Assembly: GCA_902774215.1 (NCBI GenBank) | Contig: CACYHU010000042.1 | Coordinates: 1 to 45,963 of the forward strand | Origin: an uncultured Chloroflexota bacterium | GTDB lineage: Bacteria > Chloroflexota > Anaerolineae > Anaerolineales > Anaerolineaceae | Length of the DNA stretch: 45,963 bases | Direction of reading: 5' to 3' | Shown: one piece after another, positions 7,270-16,637 of the stretch | How the letters are laid out: each line of letters begins with the position of its first letter | Numbering within the stretch: the stretch's first letter is position 1 | The notes under the pieces: generated by a model | Databases searched by the model: none | What the model was told of the DNA's origin: nothing | The model's input: only the letters and a program-made list of their open reading frames with translations | Made by a program: the position numbers and the translations under genes

Positions 7270-8196
7270 TCATAATATATATTTTTCCGGACGGGGAGTT
7301 TTCGAATACATATCATCCAAGAAAGAAGCTTCGAGTAAATCATAAGAATAGGCACTTGCGCACCCACAGGCCACAGCAAAACGGAGACACTCTTCTCTAT
7401 CTCCGCCGGAAGTATCTTTCGCAATAAAACCGGCGACCATGGAATCCCCCGCTCCTGTCGAATCTATCAGTTTCCCTTCAGGTACCTTACAGGTATAAAC
7501 GCAATTGTCATCTGCAGCGAGTAAAGCTCCGTCTCTGCCCAGTGAAACCAATACGTTTTCAGCGCCTTTTTCCCGCAAATTTAAGGCTGCTGAGGCAATT
7601 TGTGACATGGAATCAAATTTTATCTCAAAAATATCTTCAAGTTCAGCCTTATTGGGTTTGATCAGATACGGATGTTTATTTAGTACTGATAGCAGATTTT
7701 TACCGGAAGTATCCACAACAGCACGTATATTTTTACCGGAAACAGCATCAAGAAGTACAGAGTAAATATCGGCAGGGAGGTTCTTCGGCGGATTTCCTGA
7801 AAGGATCAGAACGTCGCCGGATACAAGATTTTCCGCCTGTTTTTCCAACTGATTCAATTCATTATCTGAAATGAAAGGCCCATTTGCGTTGATTTCGGAT
7901 TCTGTATTGGATTTGATTTTTACATTGATCCTTGAGCATCCGTTTTTAATTTGAATAAAATCATGCCGGATCTCTTCTTTATTCAGCAGCCGGATCAATT
8001 CATCGCCGACAAATCCCGCTGTAAAACCAAGACAAATATTTTGATATCCAAGTCTGGTGAGGACAACAGACACATTGATCCCTTTGCCTCCGGCTCTGAA
8101 TGTTGTACGGTTCGTACGGTTCAAACCGCCTTCTTTGAAATTATCCAGCCATATAAGATAATCAAGTGCAGGAGATAATGTCACTGTATAGATCAT
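7270..8196 (-). CDS. fruK: 1-phosphofructokinase / tagatose-6-phosphate kinase-like PfkB kinase
   Basis: A 308-residue PfkB-family sugar-phosphate kinase, counted from the ATG at 8196, where the protein begins MIYTVTLSPALDY as FruK/LacC proteins do; AAAGGA lies upstream. The longer in-frame extension to 8334 is hydrophobic and crosses the upstream terminator, so it was rejected. Substrate-side motif FRAGGKGINVS (around residue 37) and the C-terminal anion-hole/catalytic motif DSTGAGDSMVAGF are intact. FruK phosphorylates fructose 1-phosphate to the 1,6-bisphosphate; LacC does the same for tagatose 6-phosphate. No PTS gene is adjacent, so the choice between them is by resemblance only. It is convergent with glgA. 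Confidence 0.85.
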   Translation of the reverse strand: MIYTVTLSPALDYLIWLDNFKEGGLNRTNRTTFRAGGKGINVSVVLTRLGYQNICLGFTAGFVGDELIRLLNKEEIRHDFIQIKNGCSRINVKIKSNTESEINANGPFISDNELNQLEKQAENLVSGDVLILSGNPPKNLPADIYSVLLDAVSGKNIRAVVDTSGKNLLSVLNKHPYLIKPNKAELEDIFEIKFDSMSQIASAALNLREKGAENVLVSLGRDGALLAADDNCVYTCKVPEGKLIDSTGAGDSMVAGFIAKDTSGGDREECLRFAVACGCASAYSYDLLEASFLDDMYSKTPRPEKYIL

Positions 8197-8297
8197 GAGT
8201 CTTAAAATCCTTTCTTCGGATATGTGACACGGGTTTATATAAAACAATAATACAGGTATCAGCAGAAATAATATCACTGACAGATTTTCAATATCGA

Positions 8298-8338
8298 TAA
8301 AAAATAAGGCGTGAGATTTTGAACCTGTTCTCACGCCT
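8298..8338 (-). terminator. Rho-independent terminator after the glycerophosphodiesterase gene
   Basis: On the minus strand AGGCGTGAGA and TCTCACGCCT form a perfect 10-bp GC-rich stem with a 12-nt loop, followed by TATTTTTTA. It separates the oxidoreductase/glycerophosphodiesterase unit from the PfkB kinase gene. Confidence 0.9.
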
Positions 8339-8349
8339 CAGATATTTTT

Positions 8350-9060
8350 TCAGGATTTGATCAAATCCGGATAATTTCCAATAGCTACATCTATCCCAAG
8401 AGATTCAAGATTTTTGAAATCCTCGAGAGTGTTAACAGTCCAGGTATTTATTTCCAAACCATACTGTTTAATTTCTTTCGTTATTTCAGGCGTCAGGTTG
8501 CGGAAAGCAGGATGATAACAGGGAATATCTAAATCATGAACATACTTTCCGGCGTTAATAAGCCAGCAGTCAGTCAGGAGCCCGCACTTCAGATCCGGAG
8601 CCAGTTCACGCATTCGCAGAATCGAGTAATGATTAAAACTGGAAATAATCACTTTGTCCGAAACATTGTGCTTACGTACACAGTTTAATACGGCTTCCTC
8701 AATTCCCTCATATTCAAAAATCCCGGTTTTCAGCTCAATATTGGTAACCGCATCTTTGTCTGACATATAATCCAATACTTCACACAGTGTCGGTATCTGA
8801 TTTACACCATACTGTCCTGCAAACTTATATGATGCATCCAAAGATTTCAGCTCTTCAAGCGTATGATTCTTTACCAACCCTTTTCCGGTTGTGGTCCGGT
8901 CAAGTGTTTCATCATGAATGATCACCAGACGGCCATCCTTGCTGAACTGTACGTCCAATTCGATACCATCCGCACCGGCCTCTATTGCTTTTTGAAAAGC
9001 AAGCATTGTATTTTCCGGATAATTTCCGCTGCAGCCACGATGTCCAAAATATCTTGTCAT
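8350..9060 (-). CDS. Glycerophosphodiester phosphodiesterase
   Basis: A 236-residue, short cytoplasmic GDPD of the UgpQ type, which hydrolyses glycerophosphodiesters from phospholipid headgroups to glycerol 3-phosphate and an alcohol. The TIM-barrel signature is clear: HRG in 'FGHRGCSGNYPENTMLAF', 'GIELDVQFSKDG' with metal-binding Glu/Asp, 'IIHDETLDRTT', then 'NIELK', and near the end 'NTWTVN'. No signal peptide is seen. An AGGAG site lies about 13 nt before the ATG, a slightly long spacing. The gene follows the broken oxidoreductase gene by 34 bp and has its own strong terminator, so the two probably form one unit. Confidence 0.92.
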   Translation of the reverse strand: MTRYFGHRGCSGNYPENTMLAFQKAIEAGADGIELDVQFSKDGRLVIIHDETLDRTTTGKGLVKNHTLEELKSLDASYKFAGQYGVNQIPTLCEVLDYMSDKDAVTNIELKTGIFEYEGIEEAVLNCVRKHNVSDKVIISSFNHYSILRMRELAPDLKCGLLTDCWLINAGKYVHDLDIPCYHPAFRNLTPEITKEIKQYGLEINTWTVNTLEDFKNLESLGIDVAIGNYPDLIKS

Positions 9061-9094
9061 TTTTTATTATCATCTCCTGTTTTAGAAAATATTT

Positions 9095-10072
9095 TTAGTA
9101 CCCAATAGCTTTCAGAATCCTCTCCAACACCTTTAGATTTCCCGTGGTAAATTCCCGGGAAACATGCGGAGTTTCACCGTTCAGAATACATCTTCCGAAT
9201 TGTTCAACCTCAAGCCGATAATTATGAGGAGTAAAAACAGTTTTTTCCTCACATTTTTCATTGCGGATAATGGTATAGGTCAAATAGCCGCAGCCATTGA
9301 ATTCTGCCGTTGAGCGTATTGATCCCTCAGAACCTTCAATGCGCAGCTGATCGATCCTGCGTTTTGCATTTGTTTCCAGAACCATCCCGCAATTCATGAA
9401 AGCCTTGAAACTGTTCTTATATTTGAATATTGCACTTGTAAGAACATCAACTCCTTCCGTGGAAAAAGCAGAGACAGCATTAACCTCATCCGGCTCCAGA
9501 CCTGTCATCCAACCGATCATGCTTGTATTATAGCAGCCAAGATCATAGGTGCATCCTCCCAAGGTTTCTTTACGCATCCGAATGTTTGAAAGGTCATAAT
9601 CGGAAGTGATAAATTGAGATTCCAGATACCTCAGCTCACCTATTGCTCCGCTTTCTATCTCATTTTTAATTGCTGCTATGAACGGGGAATGAAGATATGC
9701 AAAAGCTTCCATCAGTAAAACATGATTTTTATCAGCTGTTCTAAATAGTTCTTCGGCTTCAGAAGCAGTCGGAGTTATTGGCTTTTCGCATAATACATGT
9801 TTCCCGTTTTGAAGCGCCTTTTTTACCCACTCAAAATGCAATGAATTCGGCAGAGGGATATAAACTGCTTCTACAGTCGGGTCTGAAATCAATTGATCAT
9901 AACTTCCATAGGCTTTATCAAAACCAAATTTCTCCTGAAATTAAAGTGCCTTATCAATATTTTTACCTGCAATTGCATATAATGAACAATTTTCCGCCTC
10001 AATCATTCCCCGAATTGTCTGATCTTTAGCAATTCCGGCAGTTCCCAATACACCCCATTTGACTTTCTCCAT
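9095..10072 (-). pseudogene. Gfo/Idh/MocA-family oxidoreductase broken by a nonsense codon
   Basis: From an ATG at 10072 (GAGGAG site 7 nt upstream) the frame reads a typical Rossmann start (MEKVKWGVLGTAGIAKDQ) to residue 43, then meets TAA at 9943-9941, then continues in the same frame with a perfectly good family sequence to 9095. Restored length is 325 residues, normal for the family. The downstream part carries the catalytic-lysine motif CEKP and the 'YDLGCYNTSM' region. One base change, for example GAA to TAA, would explain it. Internal initiation at about 9892 would give a 265-residue product without the nucleotide-binding loop. NAD(P)-dependent oxidation of a sugar or polyol would be the ancestral role. 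Sequencing error is the other explanation. Confidence 0.85.
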
Positions 10073-10309
10073 CACCATGCTCCTCATAAATAATCTTTCG
10101 ACTTAATTTTCTGTTCATATTATATCAGACATCAACCCGCTTATATGTTTCTTATTTCCCGAAAAAATATAAGAAATATGAGTAATCTTCAGTGAAAAAG
10201 TTTGAATGCGTTTAAATTACATTTTTTTGGATCTAAAACCGGATAACAAGAGCATAATTATAGATTAAGTATTATAATATGTAAGAATTTTGTAAAATAT
10301 AATGCTGTT

Positions 10310-10341
10310 TAAAGACATATTATATTAATATATTGTCTTTA
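10310..10341. promoter_or_regulatory. Inverted repeat in the gap before the GGDEF gene
   Basis: TAAAGACA (10310-10317) and TGTCTTTA (10334-10341) are perfect 8-bp arms around a 16-bp all-A/T centre. It lies about 115 bp before the GTG start. It could be an operator or merely an AT-rich hairpin. The remaining gap 10073-10454 is AT-rich, with no gene, terminator or riboswitch that I can recognise. Confidence 0.35.
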
Positions 10342-10454
10342 CTTATTGAATAGTCATTATAAATTTTGATTTCTGTGTAGATCTGTTTCTTTATGTGTTC
10401 GGTATATATTGAGAGAACAATATGTATTATGGAACAAAGAAAGGGGATGGATTT

Positions 10455-11825
10455 GTGAAAGAAAAATCCAAGATCCGGGGTATACCGGCAAATACAATTG
10501 TTCTTCCTCTCGAAATTGCTCTTTCAATTCTGCTGATTCTTATAATTATTCTTGTTATTGAATTAAACCGGTCCAACAACAAGCTGGCAGATCTTTTGGA
10601 ACAGTCCGGAATTTATCAGCTGGAAGTATGGAATTTACAGGCAGGCGTCAATACATTATCTGAAACAATAACCAACTATATACAAAAACCCGTTTTTGAT
10701 GATGGCTCCTCAAATATCGGTCCTCTTATTGCATACGTGCAAGAACTTGACAGAGACCGCCGAGGCCCGCAGATTGCAGACCGATTCAGAAATTTAAATG
10801 TCGGCAGTGATGCACAGAGTTTACTCGACAATGCTGCAGAGATATCGGTGGCCATGATGGAAATACAATCACATGCGATAACACTCATGCGGTCTGTCTA
10901 TCCGCTACCGCCTGTTCCTGAACTCTCAGCACTCCCGGATTCTCCTCTGACCGACGAGGAATTGTCTTTACCGGAAGAGGGACGCGCCGGGCTTGCAAGA
11001 AGATTAATTCTTGACCAGGATTATGTTCAGATGAAATATTTTGTTGCCGAAGATATCAGTACCTGCAACAATATATTTGCACAGGAATTTTCACGTTTGA
11101 CGCTGGAAACAAAACAGCATGTCAAAATACTGCGTACAGTGCTTTGGTGTGTCATTTTCAGTATCGTCATCATATTATTTTTTATATTTATAGTGATACT
11201 CTTCTGGCTGGTTAAGCCTTTGAGAGACCATAGCAGAGAAATTTCATCCGATAAGGATATGAAGCAAACAAGCCGAATTCTTGAGATGCAGGTTTTGGTC
11301 AATGCTTACAACGCACTTCTAAACCGTCGCAACAAACTTGAATCAATACTGCGTTCTGCTGCGGAAACCGATACACTTACAGGTTTGCCTAATCGATACA
11401 GTATGAAGCGTTATGAATTAGAAGCTGATGAAGAAAGCGGTTCGATGGCTGTCATTGTATTTGATATTAATTTCCTGAAACAGGTCAACGATACACAGGG
11501 ACATTTAGCCGGAGATCAGTTGATACGCACTACCGGAGAATGCATTCGTGAAAGTTTTGACAATGGGAACAACAATTGTTATCGCCTCGGAGGAGACGAA
11601 TTTGCTGCGGTATTGAGAGATTGCAGTGAAGAAAATGTCAAAGCACGAATTGAACACTTCAGGCTTGCCCTGAAGAGAGAAAACATAAGCGTTTCTGTTG
11701 GTTATGCTTTTACAGAGAATATCGATAAAAGAAGCTTCAAAGAATTATTTGATGAAGCTGACAGACGTATGTACGAAAATAAGAAACAGATACATGAATT
11801 AGAGTTTGATAACAGTACAGATTAG
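10455..11825 (+). CDS. Membrane-anchored diguanylate cyclase (GGDEF)
   Basis: The GTG at 10455 is preferred because AAGGGG lies 8 nt upstream; an ATG 33 bp earlier has only a poor site. The 456-residue protein has one membrane helix near the N-terminus (about residues 15-37), an extracytoplasmic segment of about 190 residues, a second helix near 225-250, a short linker coil and a C-terminal GGDEF domain. The active-site loop is canonical (YRLGGDEFAAVL), with DTLTGLPNR at the domain start and FDINFLKQVND for metal/GTP binding. It should make c-di-GMP from two GTP in response to an outside or membrane cue sensed by the unidentified extracytoplasmic domain. It is followed 38 bp later by an EAL protein, so synthesis and breakdown of c-di-GMP are encoded together. 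Confidence 0.9.
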   Translation: MKEKSKIRGIPANTIVLPLEIALSILLILIIILVIELNRSNNKLADLLEQSGIYQLEVWNLQAGVNTLSETITNYIQKPVFDDGSSNIGPLIAYVQELDRDRRGPQIADRFRNLNVGSDAQSLLDNAAEISVAMMEIQSHAITLMRSVYPLPPVPELSALPDSPLTDEELSLPEEGRAGLARRLILDQDYVQMKYFVAEDISTCNNIFAQEFSRLTLETKQHVKILRTVLWCVIFSIVIILFFIFIVILFWLVKPLRDHSREISSDKDMKQTSRILEMQVLVNAYNALLNRRNKLESILRSAAETDTLTGLPNRYSMKRYELEADEESGSMAVIVFDINFLKQVNDTQGHLAGDQLIRTTGECIRESFDNGNNNCYRLGGDEFAAVLRDCSEENVKARIEHFRLALKRENISVSVGYAFTENIDKRSFKELFDEADRRMYENKKQIHELEFDNSTD

Positions 11826-11863
11826 CTTTTTATTTCGAAATTTTGAATAAACAGGGTAATTGA

Positions 11864-13759
11864 ATGAAACAACATATTTTATTCTCGACCTATTCTCCGG
11901 CAGCAGATGTTGTTGTCATGGCAATTTGTCTTGTGATGGCTGTCCTTATCAATTTTTCATATGTCAGCCGGACCAGAAGTTTCAAGCTTTTTCTGGAAAT
12001 GGTAGGACTGGTATATTTAGCATCAGCGGCGGACATATCTTTTTACACCTTTGCTGCAATGCCGGAACATCAAAATCTTGCAAACTGGCTGAGATGCGTC
12101 TATCATGCAATGCTGCTGTTGATTTTTGTTTATTATATTGCATATATGTGTGAGGTTACTCAATATAAGAAGCGTAAGAAGTTCCTCCTTTTCGCAAATT
12201 TACTTTTTGCCATAACTATGTTGGCTGATATCTTTGTTACTTCTCAGGGGTCTACCTTTATCGTTAAAGAAAACGGCATCAGCTTTATCAGGCACGGCAT
12301 ATTTATGTATGCTTATTTGGGCTATACAATCATTTGCCTCATTCTTATGGTATCTGTACGGAGACTGCTGTTTCGCCGCATTATGCTGGGCTTTTATGGC
12401 ACAATTGCCATTTCGTTTCTGGTCCTTATCTTTCAGGGGCTAAGCAGGCAGACATCATTTACAGTTGCGTCCCTTTTATTCCCTGTTATTGCAATGATGT
12501 ATGTACTTCATTCAAATCCTTATGATGCCTTACTTGGAACAAACGATGATAAAGCCATGAAGGATTTTGTTCAATACTGCAGCAGAAAAAAGTATAACTT
12601 CATTTTTATGAGTCTTTACATGAAAGATTTTGACGGAGAAGGTAAAGAAATTCCACATACGATCCAGGCCCAGATCAGACAATTCTCTTACAAGCTTGTG
12701 AGAAAAGCCGTTCTTTTCAAAGCAGGAAAAGGCCATGTCATTCTGATGTTCCTTACAAAACATTATCCGGACTATGAAGAGAAGATTGATGATATTATTG
12801 AAGCATTTTATCCGCTCTATGACAATTTCAAATATGATTACAAAATTGTTATCGGCAAATCCATAGATGAGATAAGCAGAAACAACGAATATGTCAGTTA
12901 TATTCGTAATGTTCACAGGACGATGCCTGAATGTTCTATCCACAGAGTCGGCTTAGATGATGTAACCGAGTTTAAACGGAATGAATATATAACGAGAGAA
13001 CTCGCTGATATCTGCCGGCAGGGTAAACTCGATGATCCTCGTGTACTTGTCTATTGTCAGCCGGTTTTGAATGTCAGAACCGGGACTTATGATACAGCCG
13101 AATCTCTGATGCGCCTGGATTTGGAAGAAACAGGTATTGTCTATCCGAACCAATTCATAAATCTGGCAGAAGAACATGGTTATATTCATATGCTGACAAG
13201 GATCATCCTTTATAAGACGTGCAAAGCGATAAGTGAATTTACTGATTCAGGATATGAAATCAAACGCATTTCCGTAAATGTATCCGTGACCGAACTTAAG
13301 GATGATAATTTCTGCAGTGATATAATTGAAATAATCCGCAGCAGCAATATTTCTGACAATAAAATAGCCATAGAGCTGACTGAATCTCAAAATGAAGGTG
13401 ATTTTATGCTGATGAAGCAAAAAATCAGTGAGCTGAAAGACCAGGGAATAAAGATTTACCTCGATGACTTTGGCACCGGATATTCAAGCATGGAGAGAAT
13501 CATGTCTCTTCCCTTCGATATCATAAAATTTGACAGGTCTCTGGTAATTGCTTCAGGTGAAGAAGACCGCTCTAAAAAAATGGTTGCGAATCTCGCGAAT
13601 ATGTTTTCTGATATGGATTATTATGTGCTGTATGAGGGTATTGAGAAGGATGAGGATGAATTGATGTGCAGAAACATGTCAGCATCTTATCTGCAGGGCT
13701 TTAAATATTCAAAACCTGTTCCTATAATTGAATTAAAGGATTTTCTTGTCAGAAATTGA
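11864..13759 (+). CDS. Seven-helix membrane EAL phosphodiesterase with degenerate GGDEF
   Basis: A 631-residue protein. About residues 1-220 hold roughly seven membrane helices. Residues 225-375 have the length and pattern of a GGDEF domain, but the signature is lost (AGKGHVILMF in its place), so it may be only regulatory. Residues about 385-631 are an EAL domain with the catalytic set intact: AESLMRL for ExLxR, 'VNVSV' Asn, 'IELTES' Glu, LDDFGTGYSS, Lys/Asp in IKFDRSL, YEGIE and GFKYSKP. It should hydrolyse c-di-GMP to pGpG. It follows the diguanylate cyclase gene in the same direction and was probably co-transcribed with it. Confidence 0.88.
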   Translation: MKQHILFSTYSPAADVVVMAICLVMAVLINFSYVSRTRSFKLFLEMVGLVYLASAADISFYTFAAMPEHQNLANWLRCVYHAMLLLIFVYYIAYMCEVTQYKKRKKFLLFANLLFAITMLADIFVTSQGSTFIVKENGISFIRHGIFMYAYLGYTIICLILMVSVRRLLFRRIMLGFYGTIAISFLVLIFQGLSRQTSFTVASLLFPVIAMMYVLHSNPYDALLGTNDDKAMKDFVQYCSRKKYNFIFMSLYMKDFDGEGKEIPHTIQAQIRQFSYKLVRKAVLFKAGKGHVILMFLTKHYPDYEEKIDDIIEAFYPLYDNFKYDYKIVIGKSIDEISRNNEYVSYIRNVHRTMPECSIHRVGLDDVTEFKRNEYITRELADICRQGKLDDPRVLVYCQPVLNVRTGTYDTAESLMRLDLEETGIVYPNQFINLAEEHGYIHMLTRIILYKTCKAISEFTDSGYEIKRISVNVSVTELKDDNFCSDIIEIIRSSNISDNKIAIELTESQNEGDFMLMKQKISELKDQGIKIYLDDFGTGYSSMERIMSLPFDIIKFDRSLVIASGEEDRSKKMVANLANMFSDMDYYVLYEGIEKDEDELMCRNMSASYLQGFKYSKPVPIIELKDFLVRN

Positions 13760-14173
13760 CAGATCAATCTGGAACTTCGCGTTTCAAACGGATGACTTCA
13801 TATCAAGAATTCCTTCACGAAGGTAAAATTCTGTGATCATGAGCTGTCAGCCTGACAAGATTGTATACATTATCCTCAATAACGGCGCTGATCAAACATG
13901 GCCCGCCATTTTCTCATATCATTAATCCTCTCCAAGGATATAAAGCAGCCTTATTTCCCTGACGTAAACAGCCGTCCCTCCCTGCCAGGGTATGTAAACC
14001 CTCAATAAAAATAAAATCAACTCAATTCCGGTTTCTGTTTGCAGGCTCTTTTGTTTAGACGGGATGCTTCCTTCTAAATTGTTGCTGATGCCCGCTGGCT
14101 TGCAGGCTACTGCAATTTACTTCATCTACACGCAGAATACTTTAATCAGTCAGAATCGTGCAAAGCCCGGAAA
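13760..14173. other. Gene-free gap with short hairpins, possibly a decayed gene
   Basis: About 410 bp without a credible open frame. Just after the EAL stop there is a short hairpin (AGAATTCCTT at 13806-13815 against the GAAGG and AATTCT segments at 13819-13832). The minus strand between about 13880 and 13800 reads as a plausible peptide (AVIEDNVYNLVRLTAHDH) interrupted by stops, which hints at gene decay, but I recognise no family. No RNA gene is apparent. Confidence 0.3.
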
Positions 14174-14207
14174 TTAAAAAAGTAAGCGGCAGACTTCATG
14201 TCTGCCG
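14174..14207 (-). terminator. Rho-independent terminator of the DedA gene
   Basis: On the minus strand CGGCAGAC, loop ATGAA and GTCTGCCG form an 8-bp GC-rich stem, followed by GCTTACTTTTTTA. It lies 22 bp after the dedA-like stop. Confidence 0.85.
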
Positions 14208-14228
14208 TTAACTTGTAGGATCCATTTA

Positions 14229-14897
14229 TTACTGTTTTTCCGACTGCTCATTCTTCTTTTTCGATATTCGCCGCGCGTAAAATATAATCACAGCGATAAC
14301 ACAAACTGCTACTACAAGGTATTTAAATCGATCTATCCATTCAATAATTATTGTGTAATTATCACCAAGCAACCGTCCTGCAAAACCCAGGAAGATATTC
14401 CATAATGCTGTTCCCATAATTGTGAATAATGAAAATTTTGCCCAATGCATCTTCGAAAGGCCTGCGGGTACTGAAATCAGTGTCCGAATAATCGGCACCA
14501 TTCTTCCAAAGAAAACACACCATTCGCCATATCTATTGAACCAATCTAATGCGCGATCTAAATCATCTTCGGTAATCATGATGATTTTCCCGAATTTTTG
14601 GAGCAATTTACGTACACGGTCTTCACTGATCAGATAACCGATCCAATACCATATCCATGCACCCAGGAAAGACCCGAGCGTAGCCCATAGAATTACACTT
14701 ACGATATTAAATTTTGGAGCAACATTTGGATCAGATGAAACTGTCAGCGTCCCGGCAAGGGGTAATACTATTTCAGATGGAATAGGGGGAAAAACATTTT
14801 CAAGAAACATCACCAAGGCTAAACCCGGATATCCTAATATCTGCATTGCATTTTGACAAAATTCGTAAATTGCATTTATAACGCCAGTAAATGTCAT
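14229..14897 (-). CDS. DedA-family membrane protein
   Basis: A 222-residue polytopic protein of the DedA/SNARE-associated family, now linked in other bacteria to lipid-carrier (undecaprenyl phosphate) or phospholipid flipping and to envelope homeostasis. Family hallmarks are visible: 'FLENVFPPIPSE' near residue 32 with its re-entrant loop acids, and the GR..P..R signature (FFGRMVPIIRTLISVPAG) near residue 130. Four to five hydrophobic segments and a lysine-rich C-terminal tail are present. It is monocistronic between its own terminator and the histidine kinase gene upstream, transcribed the same way with a 61-bp gap. The exact substrate cannot be assigned. Confidence 0.88.
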   Translation of the reverse strand: MTFTGVINAIYEFCQNAMQILGYPGLALVMFLENVFPPIPSEIVLPLAGTLTVSSDPNVAPKFNIVSVILWATLGSFLGAWIWYWIGYLISEDRVRKLLQKFGKIIMITEDDLDRALDWFNRYGEWCVFFGRMVPIIRTLISVPAGLSKMHWAKFSLFTIMGTALWNIFLGFAGRLLGDNYTIIIEWIDRFKYLVVAVCVIAVIIFYARRISKKKNEQSEKQ

Positions 14898-14958
14898 TTT
14901 ATTATTTCCTTATCATATAATTTTTTTACCATTTTATCACAGAGAGTTATGGAATCAG

Positions 14959-16560
14959 TTATGAAATATTAATGACCTGACTTTTTTCTTCGTCGCTGCT
15001 TTCCAAAGGCAAACTGAAAGTAAAGATTGCGCCGGTCCTGTCTGTGCGGTTCTCGACGTAAATTTTACCTCCATGAGCTTCAATAATTGCTTTACATAAG
15101 AAAAGTCCCAATCCCGTACCTTTTACATTATTAGAGGTTTTTTGTGAGCGGTAGAAACGATCAAAAACATGATTCAAATCATATGCTGATAATCCGGGAC
15201 CTTCATCCGATACTGCAATATAAGCAAAACTATCGTCAAAGCTGCCGGTTATTGTTATATCGCTTCCCGGAGCGTATTTTATAGCGTTAGAAATGATGTT
15301 TATCAAAACCTGTCTGATTCTGTCCTCATCAGCGCTGACAAATGGAAAATCATCAGGAAACTCTAAAATAATATCATTATCACCAAGCTGATTCAGCATG
15401 TGCTTTTTAACTCCTGTGCATGTTTCGGAAAGTAATATATCTGTCTTATACAATTTCAGGGTACCTGAGTTCAATCGTGATGCATCAAGCAAATCATTGA
15501 TCATAACAGTCAATCTGTCCGCCTCTTCCTCAATTACCTTCAGGGATTCATGAATAACCTCTTCATCCCAATCCGCCCCTACGATATTTAAAGTGCAAGC
15601 ATAACCTTTTATAATTGCGACAGGAGTTTTTAATTCATGGCTTATTGTTGAAATGAAATTATTTTTTAATTCATCCGCTTCTTTATATTTAGATATATCC
15701 CGTATCAATGCGATGATATTTTGAATTTGCCTGTTGTCTGCAGACATTACAGGCGTATAGGATATATTTACAGGAATCGTTTTATCCTGATTATACAAAA
15801 AAATTTCGCCTGTAATTGTATGTTTTGAATCCGGATTGAGTGGCCAGCCGCCGGCTTCTGCCTCGGACAGAGGTATTCCTTCATCGATTGATTTGAACCG
15901 CAGAATATCTTCAAGATAAAAATTTCTGATATCCAGATTTCCTGTATTCAGCATCTTTTTTAATGCGGAATTTACCAGTATTACTTTATGTGAAATATTC
16001 ATAACGATTATCCCATCCGCCACAGATTTGATAATTGCGTCCAACCTCATCTTTTCTTCAAGGTTTTCAGAATATAACATCGCATTATTAATTGCAATTG
16101 ATGCCTGATCTGTAAATGATTTCAGGATACTTCTCTCATAAGGGGTAAAGCTGACTTTATATCCTCTGAAAATTACTATTGCACCTATCAGCTTCTCTCT
16201 GTTTATTAATGGAATTCCCATACCATCTGCTATATCCGGAAGGTTTAAAGATCGGATCCGTTTTATAAGCATATTAATTGACAGCATATCAGAAGTTACA
16301 GAATATGAAGATGTATTTGTAACGCCGGATAAATAGGTCTCAATATACTTCATTTCAGGTTCTGTAAGGTTCATCTGAGTTCGGATCTGCCATCCGATGG
16401 TCTTATTGAATAAGGCAACAAAACCTGACTCACCGCCAACTAAATCCACTGCCATCTGCAAAACCTGCCATAGCAATGGTTCCAACTCAAGTTCCTGTGT
16501 GAGAATTTGCGTGATTTTTATTAAATAATCTCTTTGTCGAATACGAATATCCTGAAGCAT
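14959..16560 (-). CDS. Soluble GAF-PAS sensor histidine kinase
   Basis: A 533-residue protein without membrane segments. Residues about 15-165 form a GAF domain, 170-290 a PAS domain, about 298-365 the dimerisation/phosphoacceptor domain with His308 in STISHELKTP, and about 410-520 the ATPase domain with the N box (NIISNAIKYAP), DEGPGL and GTGLGL. All parts needed for autophosphorylation are present. GAGG lies 5-6 nt before the ATG. No response regulator is encoded nearby, so it is an orphan in this window. It is divergent from the alcohol dehydrogenase gene. The signal is unknown; cytoplasmic GAF/PAS sensors often bind small ligands, haem or flavin. Confidence 0.9.
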   Translation of the reverse strand: MLQDIRIRQRDYLIKITQILTQELELEPLLWQVLQMAVDLVGGESGFVALFNKTIGWQIRTQMNLTEPEMKYIETYLSGVTNTSSYSVTSDMLSINMLIKRIRSLNLPDIADGMGIPLINREKLIGAIVIFRGYKVSFTPYERSILKSFTDQASIAINNAMLYSENLEEKMRLDAIIKSVADGIIVMNISHKVILVNSALKKMLNTGNLDIRNFYLEDILRFKSIDEGIPLSEAEAGGWPLNPDSKHTITGEIFLYNQDKTIPVNISYTPVMSADNRQIQNIIALIRDISKYKEADELKNNFISTISHELKTPVAIIKGYACTLNIVGADWDEEVIHESLKVIEEEADRLTVMINDLLDASRLNSGTLKLYKTDILLSETCTGVKKHMLNQLGDNDIILEFPDDFPFVSADEDRIRQVLINIISNAIKYAPGSDITITGSFDDSFAYIAVSDEGPGLSAYDLNHVFDRFYRSQKTSNNVKGTGLGLFLCKAIIEAHGGKIYVENRTDRTGAIFTFSLPLESSDEEKSQVINIS

Positions 16561-16637
16561 AATTCCTCATTTAGCAACATTTTTTCTCAAAGGCAATTAT
16601 AATATTAAATGAGACTTATTATAAAACGAAGTAAAAA
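16561..16637. promoter_or_regulatory. Divergent promoter region, histidine kinase / alcohol dehydrogenase
   Basis: A 77-bp AT-rich gap between two divergent starts contains TATAAT on the plus strand (16598-16603), embedded in a sequence that also reads TATAAT-like on the minus strand. No good -35 box or operator palindrome is evident on either side. Confidence 0.4.

Noticed and set aside
8197-8334. N-terminal extension of the PfkB kinase to 8334
   Set aside because: It would overlap the upstream terminator and add a hydrophobic, non-family leader; the ATG at 8196 matches family starts.
9095-9892. Short oxidoreductase starting at 9892 as a normal gene
   Set aside because: It would lack the Rossmann nucleotide-binding start, which is encoded in frame just upstream across a single stop codon.
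13900-13990. SRP-RNA-like AAGCAGCC motif in the 13.8-14.2 kb gap
   Set aside because: Only a few bases match and the flanking pairing needed for the SRP domain is absent.
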